Shown piece after piece: positions 8,329 through 16,241 of a stretch of DNA of 64,000 nucleotides (positions are counted from its first letter, which is position 1; every line of letters begins with the position of its first letter). Source of the stretch: Streptomyces sp. NBC_01465 (GTDB lineage Bacteria; Actinomycetota; Actinomycetes; Streptomycetales; Streptomycetaceae); the NCBI RefSeq assembly GCF_036227325.1, contig NZ_CP109467.1:9052001-9116000 (forward strand), read 5' to 3'. The notes under the pieces were generated by a model that was not told where the DNA came from, searched no databases, and was given only the letters and a program-made list of their open reading frames with translations. The position numbers and the translations under genes are program-made.

Positions 8329-9025
8329 TCAGGCCGCAAGCTGGAGAGGTCTGCCGCCCCAGCGGGTGTGTTTCTCGCTGCGGATGCGTGCGCGTTCGCG
8401 TCGTTGGGTGGCGAGGACGTCCGGGTGGCGGGCGTTCTCGTTGCGCCAGCGCAGGTGGGCGTGCAGGGTCCGGGTCTGGACGGTGTGGTTGGGGTGGTTC
8501 GAGTTGGCGAGGGCGAACTGCCGCAGGGGCCCGAAGTGGGCCTCGATCGGATTGGCCCAGGACGCATAGGTCGGGGTGAAGCGGAGCTCGACCTTGTTCC
8601 GATCGGTCCAGTGGCGGATCCGCCGGTTCAGGTGCGCGGACAGGTTGTCGAGGATCACGTGGATCGGGGCGCCGTCCGGGCGGGCCGCGCGGATCGACCG
8701 CAGTGCCGTCCAGGTGTGGTCGATACCCTTGCGGCGGCGGACAACTCCCCGGAGCCGGTCGTCGCCGACCGAGTAGCAGCCGTGGAAGTACGTGATGCTG
8801 TGGGTGCGGCGGTAGGTCGCCGGCAGCCGGTCCGGATGGGGCTGGGGAGCCCAGCACGATCCTGCGATCGGGCGGATGCCGAGCGGGCCGAACTCGTCCA
8901 GGGCGAATGTCCGGTCCGGCCGCTCGGTGAGCGCGAACTCGATCTGGTCGAGTTTGACGTCGAAGTCCGGGTCCGGGGACTCCTTCAAGGTCTTGGTGCG
9001 TTGGAAGGAGATTCCGCGGCGGTGA
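8329..9025 (-). mobile_element. 5'-truncated IS630-family transposase
   Basis: About 230 residues of the DDE catalytic domain: ALDEFGPLGIRPIAG (first Asp region), HVILDNLSAHLN (second Asp), YASWANPIEAHFGPLRQF (catalytic Glu). The order and spacing are typical of IS630. The sequence joins the family at about ISFQRTKTLKES, where a complete protein would have a helix-turn-helix N-terminus. Here the frame instead runs into unrelated codons overlapping the NADAR gene's start. No terminal repeats or target duplication were seen. Probably inactive. Confidence 0.75.
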
Positions 9026-9080
9026 GGGGCTTCGACCGTGCGGAAATTCCCCGTCCCCGCAGCTGCGGCACAATCGCCGG

Positions 9081-10202
9081 ATGATCGGTAACAAGACAAC
9101 TCACCGCACGGTGGACGGTGTTCGCATACCCGGCACCTGGCGCCACGCCTTCATCCGCAACGGCGGCACGCACTTCCTCACCGACCTGTTCATCTATGCC
9201 GACGGGCTCATCGACTGCTGGGAACTGGTCACCCTTGAGGAGTTCCAGAACAAGCTCGACAGCGGCTGGGTAGCCACCACCCTGCCCGACGGCGCCAAGG
9301 CATCCGCGTTCGAACTGGCCAGCTGGACCTTCAGCGAGCCCCACAGCCACCTCACCCCCGACCTGCTGGTCGCCGAAATACGAGACACCATCGACCAACT
9401 CAACGGGCGCCCGGATTCAACGGGCCGGTGCCTCGCCGCCGTCGACACCTTCCTCGCCGACCGGACCGAGGCAAACCGCGCCGCAGCCCGCAACGCCTTC
9501 CTGGCCATCCCGATCTCGCAGCGCCGCTACGCACTGGGCGACATGGACAGCAAAGACTGGCCGCTGCGGGTGCTGGTGGCGGGACCCGGCGGCGAAACGT
9601 ATATCCCGGCCGAGGGGCCGATCATGCAGGAGGACTACGACAGGGCCGTCGCCTACTTCGAGGAACGGGCACGATGGGTTGCTGAACGGGCCACACGCGC
9701 CCCGGCAGACGGACCCGTGACCTCCTTCGCCCCGGCGATCAAGCTGTACCACACGTATCCGAGCAAACCGGTCGATGCCCCGGGATTCCGGGGCCTGCGC
9801 AACGACTACCCGGCCCCGATTGTCGTCGGCGAGGCCGGCTACCCATCTGCCGCCCACGCCTACTGGGCGCTGTCAGTCGCTGACCCCGAGGTCCGGACCG
9901 CGATCGCCACGGCAGAGACCCATGCCGCCGCACGCAAGTCCGCGACCGCGGCAGCACAGCGTGAGGGCTGGCAGCACGCCCGCACCGCGGTGATGACGGA
10001 CCTCCTGCGCGCGAAGTATCACCAGCACCCCGACCTGGCCGAGATCCTCCTGACCACGAACGACGCCACCGTGATCTACGACGACGCCGACTCGGGCTTC
10101 TGGGGGGACAACGCCGGACGCGGCCGCAACTGGGCAGGCCGACTCCTCGAACTCGTCCGCTCGGAGCTACAGGCACAGCAGGCCGGCATCACAGGCCTGT
10201 AA
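9081..10202 (+). CDS. NADAR-domain protein with N-terminal accessory domain
   Basis: A 373-residue soluble protein. Residues ~1-200 form an uncharacterised domain (GVRIPGTWRHAFIRNGGTH near the start). Residues ~225-370 are a YbiA/NADAR-type domain: YPSAAHAYWALSVADPEVR, then VMTDLLRAKYHQHPDLAEILL, and FWGDNAGRGRNWAGRLLE. NADAR enzymes cleave N-glycosidic bonds of riboflavin intermediates or remove ADP-ribose from guanine in nucleic acid. The Glu I expect in the family's SxEHAYW motif is Ala here (SAAHAYW), so activity is doubtful. The start ATG overlaps debris of the IS630 copy. A strong hairpin lies ~70 bp after the stop. Confidence 0.75.
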   Translation: MIGNKTTHRTVDGVRIPGTWRHAFIRNGGTHFLTDLFIYADGLIDCWELVTLEEFQNKLDSGWVATTLPDGAKASAFELASWTFSEPHSHLTPDLLVAEIRDTIDQLNGRPDSTGRCLAAVDTFLADRTEANRAAARNAFLAIPISQRRYALGDMDSKDWPLRVLVAGPGGETYIPAEGPIMQEDYDRAVAYFEERARWVAERATRAPADGPVTSFAPAIKLYHTYPSKPVDAPGFRGLRNDYPAPIVVGEAGYPSAAHAYWALSVADPEVRTAIATAETHAAARKSATAAAQREGWQHARTAVMTDLLRAKYHQHPDLAEILLTTNDATVIYDDADSGFWGDNAGRGRNWAGRLLELVRSELQAQQAGITGL

Positions 10203-10270
10203 AAGGCCGCCCGCCGCTCGAATCCGAGCTGCGACTGCTGGATGCGGAGCGACCACTGCGTCGCTGACCT

Positions 10271-10313
10271 GTGGTTGATGAAGCGCTCGGAGAACGAGCG
10301 CTTCATCAACCAC
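10271..10313. terminator. Perfect 19-bp stem-loop downstream of the NADAR gene
   Basis: GTGGTTGATGAAGCGCTCG at 10271-10289 is followed by a five-base loop GAGAA and its exact reverse complement at 10295-10313. No T-run follows, which is usual for streptomycete terminators. Position 68 bp after the NADAR stop and before a minus-strand gene suits a bidirectional terminator. The arms are less GC-rich than most local hairpins and the perfect match is striking, so an end of a small mobile element is an alternative. Confidence 0.6.
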
Positions 10314-10344
10314 CAGCTGCCACCTGACTTGGTGCAGAGAAGGA

Positions 10345-10540
10345 GCCGACACCACCGCAACAGCGCCAGCGGATAAGACCTTTGCGACTTCGCGGGCCTC
10401 CCGGTCGCCTGCAGATCCTTCACGTAGTCCGCCACCGGCGCGACCACCTCACCGGACCCAGAAGCCTGTACGCCTCCTACGGGTCATCCGGCTCCACCAC
10501 AGACCCCGCCGACGGCACCATCAGCGCTGCGAGATCTCGG
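10345..10540 (-). pseudogene. N-terminal remnant of a tyrosine recombinase (phage/Tn554-type integrase)
   Basis: The minus strand reads EVVAPVADYVKDLQATGRPA then KSQRSYPLALLRWCRLL. This is the SAM-like core-binding domain of tyrosine integrases (typical form: ..DL...GR...TQRSY..DLLRWFRFL). Upstream in another frame are VVEPDDP, a stop, and EAYRLLGP, the residues that would come just before. There is thus both a stop codon and a frameshift. No catalytic domain follows. A dead integrase. Confidence 0.55.
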
Positions 10541-10559
10541 CAGACATCACTTGTCTCTG

Positions 10560-10943
10560 TCACGGGCCCGGACGGTAGTCATTGCACTGCAGCCAGGGCC
10601 CCTCGACGGCCGGCCCGCAGTCCTCTGGAAGATGGGCGACCAGGAGCGCGGCAGCCTCTTGCGCGGTTGCCGCCTCACCGAGGAGTTCCGCATATCCCAT
10701 CGCGTACACCTTGTACGGCGCTTCACCTGCGATGAACGGAAGGTCGTTGCTCCAGGGGAAGTCCGTGTTCCGGTGGAAGGTGAGACAGCCGTGGCTCGGG
10801 AACGGGAACAGCGCACGCAGACGTGGCTCGGCGGCCGCGGCCTCGATTACTTCGGGATCGCCCCGGCGAGCGCTGGGGTCGCGAGCCAACAGCAGACGCC
10901 ACGCCTTCTCGACCACGGATTCCGTACTCATGCCGTCGATCAT
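10560..10943 (-). CDS. DUF6193-like protein, ~127 aa
   Basis: Possible starts are ATGs at 10967, 10943 and 10931; 10943 has the best upstream purine stretch (GGTGAG). The protein reads EKAWRLLLARDP.., EVIEAAAAEPRLRALFPFPSHG, CLTFHRNTDFPWSNDLPFI, then EAPYKVYAMG and EAAALLVAHLP. This follows the pattern of the streptomycete family labelled DUF6193, sometimes called natural-product-biosynthesis associated, with no established reaction. It is cytoplasmic with no membrane segment. No biosynthetic genes are nearby. The family name is from memory. Confidence 0.55.
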   Translation of the reverse strand: MIDGMSTESVVEKAWRLLLARDPSARRGDPEVIEAAAAEPRLRALFPFPSHGCLTFHRNTDFPWSNDLPFIAGEAPYKVYAMGYAELLGEAATAQEAAALLVAHLPEDCGPAVEGPWLQCNDYRPGP

Positions 10944-11205
10944 GCAGAGCAGCTCACCAGGCCACAACCCTCACCAGACCCGCCCGTCATCTGGCAGACC
11001 CACGAGGAGTGTTCAGTCACGCGTCCGCTGGTAGGTCACCCAGTCCTGAGCGAGTCGGCCCATGTGCTCCTTCCAGTCCCGGGGATCGCGCGCGATCCCA
11101 TCCCACCGCCTCACGATGGTCCACTTCTCCTGAGATCGGACAGGTGGTGTGGCACTGGGGCCTGTTTGTTCGGCTGCTGTTGGGTGTTGTCATACTCCGG
11201 AAGTG

Positions 11206-11979
11206 ATGAACGAACGCACTGTGGTGTCTGCTGGTCTGCCCGATCCTGCTGCGGTGTTGGCGGGGTATGACTGGGGTGTGCTGGAGCACGCGTACGGGAC
11301 GGCTGAGGACACCCCGCGCTGGTTGGCCGCGTTGCTGGATGACGACCCCCGGGGGCGAGCGCGGGCCCTGGACCATCTTCATTACGACGTCCATCACCAG
11401 AACACGCTGTACTCGGCGACGGTGCCAGCTGCGCTCTACGTCGCGGGGATCCTTGCCGATCCGCGGACCGCGGTGCCTGGCGAGAAGGAGGCGCAGACCT
11501 TTCCCGGACCCATGCGTGCCGAACTGCTGGGCTGGCTGGGTTCGGTCGCCGATGAGGCCGGCGACGAGGCGGAAGCCATCAGCCGTCATCACGGCTTCCC
11601 ACCGGAGGATTACCCGCCGTTCGTGCAGACCCAGTTGATTCGGCCGCTGCTCCATACCGCGGTCGCTGCCTGTCTCGATGACCCTGACCTGCACGTGCGC
11701 GAGGCCGCCATCGCCGCTTGCATCCCGCTGCTCGATGACCCCCTGCTGCGCTCTCGCCGGGCCGCTCTGGTGCCGTTGCTGCGTGGCGTGTTGGGAGTGA
11801 GCAGGTTGTGGCAGTACCGCGAGCGGGCCATCGACGCCCTCACTAGGTGGGGCGAGGACGCCACCGGACTGGAAGGGCAGCGGGAGACATTTGCGGTCTG
11901 CGCCCCCGAGCACGACGACTCGCACCCGCGACCGCGGTCTGCCCCCAGGCTGGGCGACTGCTCCGAACCGCCGTTCTGA
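11206..11979 (+). CDS. HEAT-repeat-like hypothetical protein
   Basis: About 257 residues starting MNERTVVSAGL; upstream in-frame GTG codons exist but code for unlikely Cys-rich sequence. Helix pairs such as VAACLDDPDLHVREAAIAAC followed by LLDDPLLRSRRAALVPLLR are HEAT-type alpha-hairpins, usually protein- or DNA-binding. An earlier motif has LLDDDPRGRARALDHLHYDV then HHQNTLYSATVPAALYVA. This arrangement recurs in many streptomycete proteins of unknown function. No catalytic motif was recognised. It stands alone, with a ~220 bp gap before the next small gene. Confidence 0.65.
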   Translation: MNERTVVSAGLPDPAAVLAGYDWGVLEHAYGTAEDTPRWLAALLDDDPRGRARALDHLHYDVHHQNTLYSATVPAALYVAGILADPRTAVPGEKEAQTFPGPMRAELLGWLGSVADEAGDEAEAISRHHGFPPEDYPPFVQTQLIRPLLHTAVAACLDDPDLHVREAAIAACIPLLDDPLLRSRRAALVPLLRGVLGVSRLWQYRERAIDALTRWGEDATGLEGQRETFAVCAPEHDDSHPRPRSAPRLGDCSEPPF

Positions 11980-12202
11980 TCAGAACAGCACGGTTCAATC
12001 GCTGGGGTGGGCCAGACGGGATGGCGGCGGTGACTCCTCCCCGTGGGACCTTAGGCCGTACGCACCCTTGCGTGTATGCCGTCTAAGGCCCCTTCGTCGT
12101 GGAGATGGGGCACTCTCCCGATGTGGCAGAACCCCCTGGGAGACGAAGGTAGAGACATCGCAGAGAGCGACAACACACCTTCGCAGCAGGGGAATCCACA
12201 TC

Positions 12203-12385
12203 ATGTACGAGTACGAGATCCACCAGGTTCAGCAGGCCGAGCTCCTCCGCAGCGCCGACCGCCAGCGCCTCGTCGGCGAGGCCCGCAGGGCCCGTCGCAC
12301 CGCCCGTCGCGCCGGGCGGACCGGGCAGCAGGGAATCGAGGGGCGGGTGAGTGCCTTGCGTTCCCGGTTCGTCCGGGCCGCGTGA
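12203..12385 (+). CDS. Small basic protein, 60 aa
   Basis: The start ATG at 12203 has a good ribosome site (CAGGGGAATC) 6-12 bases upstream. The peptide begins MYEYEIHQVQQAELLRSADR and becomes very Arg/Ala-rich (VGEARRARRTARRAGRTG). A single amphipathic helix is likely. Short proteins with the same opening recur in Streptomyces, as far as I recall; no function is known to me. DNA or RNA binding is possible from its charge but unproven. Confidence 0.6.
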   Translation: MYEYEIHQVQQAELLRSADRQRLVGEARRARRTARRAGRTGQQGIEGRVSALRSRFVRAA

Positions 12386-12597
12386 TACAGCTCGTGCGGC
12401 ACCTGATGCCGGGTGCCATCAACGAGCGGTGGTGACCGAAGCATTCGCATGCGGGTGCGGCGCCCAGTTGAGGGGCTGGCTAGCTCAGGTCGGCTGTCGG
12501 GGTACGTGTGAACGTGGCTCTGACCGGCATGTTGTGAATGGTCTTGGAGTCGCGTATCCGGTGCGACCCGTCCAGAGCCTCCTGGTTGGATGACCGC

Positions 12598-13332
12598 ATG
12601 ACGGATTGGTCGACACTCGCCGACGCGTGCGGTTCCGCGGAACACCTGCCTGGCCTCCTTGACCGGTTCGAGGCCGATCCGACCGGTGTGTGGTCCGAGC
12701 TGATGGACCACCTGTGTCCGCAGTGGGACACCGCCTTCACCGCCAGCTTCGCCGCACTTCCTCGCTTGGCCGAGATCGCGACCGCGGGCAGCCGGGAGGC
12801 TCTGGGCCCGGTGCTGTTGGCAGCGGGAGCAATCGCCTCCTGTTCGCCCGGGCTGTCCGAGCCCGCGAGCCCCCTGACGGTCTATTCGGCTCCGATTGCG
12901 GTTCTGCACGAGCTCACCGATCGCCGTCTGAACCAGACGGCCTCAGCCGACGAATACGTGAACCTGCTGCAGGCCCTGCTCTCCTTCGAGGGCGTCGAGA
13001 TCTGGGATCGCTCCCTGGACGGTCTACAGACCGGGGAGTACGAGGTCGACTGCCCCCACTGCGGCGTCAACATGTTCGTGGTGACCGGGCAAGAGGACTC
13101 CTTCTCCTGCACCGACGACTACGCGCTGCAGGAAGTGCAGAGGTCACCCCTCCAACCGGCGCGAGTGCAGGAGCTGGCAGAGCTGCCGCAGAGGCTGTTC
13201 ACGCAGGCGATGGCGGACGGCCAGGAGGGGCTGGCTCATGGCGTCCGTTGCCTGTTCGGGCGAGCAGCCTGCCCGGACTGCGGGACCGGCTTCTCGGTGG
13301 CCGAGCGTGTGGTGGCCCGCTGGATCCCGTGA
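12598..13332 (+). CDS. Hypothetical protein with a CxxC zinc-ribbon-like pair
   Basis: About 244 residues from ATG 12598. The N-terminal ~130 residues are helical and HEAT-like (MDHLCPQWDTAFTASFAALP, RLAEIATAGSREALGPVLLA). The C-terminal half has two CPxCG knuckles, CPHCGVN and CPDCGTG, about 75 residues apart, which could bind one zinc. The protein ends ERVVARWIP. No family was recognised. It precedes a SUKH-like gene by ~70 bp in the same direction and may share a transcript with it. Confidence 0.65.
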   Translation: MTDWSTLADACGSAEHLPGLLDRFEADPTGVWSELMDHLCPQWDTAFTASFAALPRLAEIATAGSREALGPVLLAAGAIASCSPGLSEPASPLTVYSAPIAVLHELTDRRLNQTASADEYVNLLQALLSFEGVEIWDRSLDGLQTGEYEVDCPHCGVNMFVVTGQEDSFSCTDDYALQEVQRSPLQPARVQELAELPQRLFTQAMADGQEGLAHGVRCLFGRAACPDCGTGFSVAERVVARWIP

Positions 13333-13405
13333 TCCGCGTGGACGCTCCTGCTATGTTCTTCCCGACTCCGAGAGGGTGAACTTCCCAGGAGCCTGAGGGG
13401 CGATC

Positions 13406-13903
13406 GTGGCTGGTGAACGGCTTGATACCGAGTGGCTCCGCGGCTGGTGTGAGCACGCGGATGCGGCGCTCGCGGAGCTGATGCAGTCGTTCCAAACACT
13501 GCACGGCTTCGAGCCAGGCAGGAACGCGGTCGTGCTCGCCACGGAGAAGAGCCACCAGGCCACCGACGCGCTCGTGGAGCTGACGCCGATTCCCTCGGAC
13601 CTGACCACGATGTACTGGGTGGTCGACGAGGTCTCCCTGCCCGATGTGGAGAACGGTTACTTCATCCATCCTGCCTCGCTGGTCGCGGATCACTTCCGCG
13701 AGTACGGGGCCGTCCAGATCGACGAGGAAGAGCCTGCCCTGGTTTTCGCCAGCGACGGCGGCGGCCATCTGTTCGCACTGGCCGGATCCGGGCAGGTCTG
13801 GAGGTCGACCACCGCCTCCTGGCTCGATCAGTTCGACCTCGCTGCGGCCACTCTTCAGGAGTTCCTCGAAGGGTTCTCGCGGCAGATCAGCAGCCAGCTC
13901 TGA
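13406..13903 (+). CDS. SUKH (SMI1/KNR4-like) family protein, probable immunity protein
   Basis: A 165-residue protein from GTG 13406, with GAGGGGCGATC just upstream. It has a SUKH-like order of elements: hydrophobic strands in the middle, then ALVFASDGGGHLFALAGSG followed by QVWRS. The DGGG..FA...G.V.. string is the recognisable core of SMI1/KNR4 domains. Bacterial SUKH proteins often neutralise polymorphic toxins in the cytoplasm. No toxin is adjacent. Another possibility is a housekeeping SUKH protein without a toxin. Confidence 0.6.
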   Translation: MAGERLDTEWLRGWCEHADAALAELMQSFQTLHGFEPGRNAVVLATEKSHQATDALVELTPIPSDLTTMYWVVDEVSLPDVENGYFIHPASLVADHFREYGAVQIDEEEPALVFASDGGGHLFALAGSGQVWRSTTASWLDQFDLAAATLQEFLEGFSRQISSQL

Positions 13904-14090
13904 CTACTGATCGAAGGACGAGTCGGCTCGAACTCGGGTGAGAATCCGGATCCTCAAGAGCCGGAACGACGCCCGGCCGCACATGGGCCGCTTGATCGCC
14001 TTGACTCTGCAAACGGTGCCGTCGGTGCTGCCGCTACCCCAGGGAAGGGCGAGTCCGGCGGACACGGCGTTGAGGCCCTGGCGGAGAAAA
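13904..14090 (-). pseudogene. C-terminal remnant of an ISL3-family transposase
   Basis: The minus frame contains GLNAVSAGLALPWGSG followed by RVKAIKRPMCGRASFRLLRI and ends at a TAG (13904-13906). This is the ISL3 C-terminal signature (AVxAGLxLPxSSG...K.IKRQMYGRAxFxLLR.R), with a Met-Tyr to Met-Cys change. Upstream codons in the same frame do not look like transposase. It is another dead element, different from the intact ISL3 copy at 44479. Confidence 0.65.
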
Positions 14091-14483
14091 CCGGCGCAGC
14101 CGCGAAGCGGGGCGGGTGCCAGGCGGGGATCCGGCGGTCGCGTACGGCTTGGGCCGCCTCGTCGGCCGACTGTTTGGAGGGCGGTGGTCAGGGCGGGAGC
14201 GGCGGGAGCGGGGGTGCTGCCGGGGGCGGGGGAGTGGGCCTCCAGGAGCATGGTGATATGGGCGGCTTCGTGGAGGGCACGTTCGGCGCCGTCCTGCGCG
14301 GTGCGGGACAGGCCGCCACTGCTTCGTGTCGCGGGTGCTGTCGTTTGGCACCAAGCAACGGACCTCGGCGCGATTATCGTCCTCGCCCGTACCAAGCGAT
14401 GATCGCCTATGGCCGGTAGCCCGAAGCGCAGATCACGTGAGCGTGAATCACCGAACAGGACCCGGTTCGGGTTGAATATCCAG

Positions 14484-15242
14484 ATGACGGTTCGACCTCA
14501 CGCTGAAGTAGTCGCGGCCCTCGACACCGCTTTCGCCGCCGTCCCGCGCCCGACCGATATCAGCACCTGCCCCTGCTGCCTCTGGCCCGAGGAAGCCGCC
14601 GTCCTGCTGAGTACGCCCCGACAGCAACTGCAGGCAGACGATCTGGTCAGCTACGGCCTGAACGTCATGAACACGGTCGGCAGCGCCGAAGACTTCCGCT
14701 ACTTCGCACCTCGCCTGCTGGAACTGTCGCTGATCATCGATGGCATGGACTGGCCGGACCTCGAACTGACCTTCATCAAACTGGCCCAGGCGAACTGGCA
14801 GTCCTGGCCCGAAGCAGCGATCCTCACAGAGCTGATGGACGCCTTGTGGACCGACATCCTCACCCAGGACCCCTCCTGGCTCGACGTCGGAACCCTGCTC
14901 TGCGCACTGGGCAGCGCCCAACCGAGCATCGCCCACCACCTGCACGCCTGGTCCGCCCTCGACAACGCGGCGTCCATCGCCAACCTCCACGAGTTCGTCA
15001 CCACCCAGACCGACATCCGACAGGGACAGCTGGTCGCACAGAACGCCTACTGGGACACCACGAGCGCGACCTACGCCGAACTCTCGTCCTGGCTCTCCAA
15101 CGGCCCAGCGACAGCCGCCGTCCAAGCAGCCATCGCTTCCCACACATCCGAACAGGCCCTCATCCACCTGGCTGACATCCACAACAGACTGCTCCAGGCC
15201 CGATCCGACACAGGACCGATGCCGCAGTCACAGGAAACCTGA
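14484..15242 (+). CDS. Hypothetical protein with CxCC motif, ~252 aa
   Basis: The start at MTVRPHAEVVAALDTAF is preferred; an ATG at 14409 would add 25 unlikely residues. Near the N-terminus TDISTCPCCLWPEEAAVLL looks like half a zinc site. The rest is strongly helical (RYFAPRLLELSLIIDGMDWP, then DLELTFIKLAQANWQSW). A repeat-like fold is probable. No membrane segment and no enzyme motif. Such proteins are scattered in actinobacteria without a known role, to my knowledge. Confidence 0.6.
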   Translation: MTVRPHAEVVAALDTAFAAVPRPTDISTCPCCLWPEEAAVLLSTPRQQLQADDLVSYGLNVMNTVGSAEDFRYFAPRLLELSLIIDGMDWPDLELTFIKLAQANWQSWPEAAILTELMDALWTDILTQDPSWLDVGTLLCALGSAQPSIAHHLHAWSALDNAASIANLHEFVTTQTDIRQGQLVAQNAYWDTTSATYAELSSWLSNGPATAAVQAAIASHTSEQALIHLADIHNRLLQARSDTGPMPQSQET

Positions 15243-15399
15243 GAGCTCAGCGACGTCTGTCGCCCACCCACGCCGACCAGTTGATCGAGGATCTTCCCGA
15301 CGATGCGATGACCAGCACCGGTACCTTCACAACGCCGCACACCCTGCCGCTGAATCCGGTCACCAGAAGTCGGAAGCGCGTCAGGCCAAGGAGAAACGC

Positions 15400-15762
15400 A
15401 TGACACAGCTCTCGGAGATGAGCGAGCGCGAGTACTTCGCCAACGTCGGGCAACGCCCTGGCATGTTCGTCGGCAAGACCTCCTTCCACATGCTCACCGC
15501 GTTCCTGACCGGCTACGACCAGCACGCCCTCCGACACGGCGGGCACGGACTTGCCGGCTGGCATGAATGGCTCGTCGCGCGCCGCGGCCGTGACTGCAAC
15601 CATGCATGGCCCGGCCAAGTCCTCCACATCGCGATCCCGGGCGGCTGGGACAGCATCTGGGACCTACCGCCCGAGGACGAGAAGCAGGCGATCAAGGTCT
15701 TGTTCGAGCTCCTCGACGCTTTCGCCGCCGAACACGAAACGGCACCAGTTGCCTCAGATTGA
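15400..15762 (+). CDS. Conserved hypothetical protein, 120 aa
   Basis: The ATG at 15400 is preceded by a textbook ribosome site (CCAAGGAGAAACGC). Sequence elements are FANVGQRPGMFVGKTSFHML, TAFLTGYDQHALRHGGHGL and GWHEWLVARRG..NHAWPGQVL. The GMFVG...L..FL.GYD......L.GW.EWL pattern occurs widely in Streptomyces as a stand-alone small protein of unknown function, as far as I recall. It is soluble, with no catalytic motif recognised. Confidence 0.65.
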   Translation: MTQLSEMSEREYFANVGQRPGMFVGKTSFHMLTAFLTGYDQHALRHGGHGLAGWHEWLVARRGRDCNHAWPGQVLHIAIPGGWDSIWDLPPEDEKQAIKVLFELLDAFAAEHETAPVASD

Positions 15763-15964
15763 GCGAGACAAGCAGCATCCCTACGACTCGCTCCATCTGA
15801 GGCACCGCAGGCCAGGCCTTGGCCGTGCCTCCCTCTGAGCGGGACAGGACAGCAGGCGAGGCAGCAGTCGACTGTTTCGCGGAGACCGGGAACGAACATC
15901 TCGTGTTTTACCAGCGCGGATCGTTTGTTCATCGTCAGCCGGCGGCTCTCAACGACCTGGCGGT

Positions 15965-16160
15965 TTAGGGGTTGAGTGCGGTGCGCTGACGTTGCGCGTA
16001 GGCGCGGCGCCGGTCGGCGGGGAGCCAGTCGGGCTGTGGGGGCGTGCCGTAGAGATCGTCGCCAGGGTAGCGGGGGAAGAGATGCTGGTGGAAATGCCAG
16101 ACATCTTGGTTGCCGGCGGGCTCGTTGTGCTGACGGGTAGAGACGCCCGCACCGCCTACG
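15965..16160 (-). pseudogene. C-terminal remnant of a HIT-family protein
   Basis: The minus strand reads GVSTRQHNEPAGNQDVWHFH then QHLFPRYPGDDLYG, ending at a TAA (15965-15967). The HFHQHLFPRY segment is the histidine-triad motif (HxHxHxx) of AP4A-hydrolase-like HIT proteins. The N-terminal half is gone: at about 16160 the sequence turns back on itself in a long inverted repeat. It is unrelated to the intact HIT gene at 43924. Confidence 0.75.
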
Positions 16161-16199
16161 ACTGTGCGGGCGTCTCTACGCGTCAGCACAACGAGCCCG
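16117..16199. repeat. Inverted repeat, 36-bp arms, at the broken end of the HIT gene
   Basis: Arms 16117-16152 and 16164-16199 are reverse complements with one mismatch; the 11-base loop is 16153-16163. Both arms encode the same HIT piece, AGVSTRQHNEP: the right arm on the plus strand and the left arm on the minus strand. The palindrome therefore arose by inverted duplication of part of the HIT gene at a rearrangement point. It is a scar and not an evolved operator. Confidence 0.85.
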
Positions 16200-16241
16200 G
16201 GGTGTTCACCGGTTCGGTGCCGACATCTCGTGGAGTGTGGG

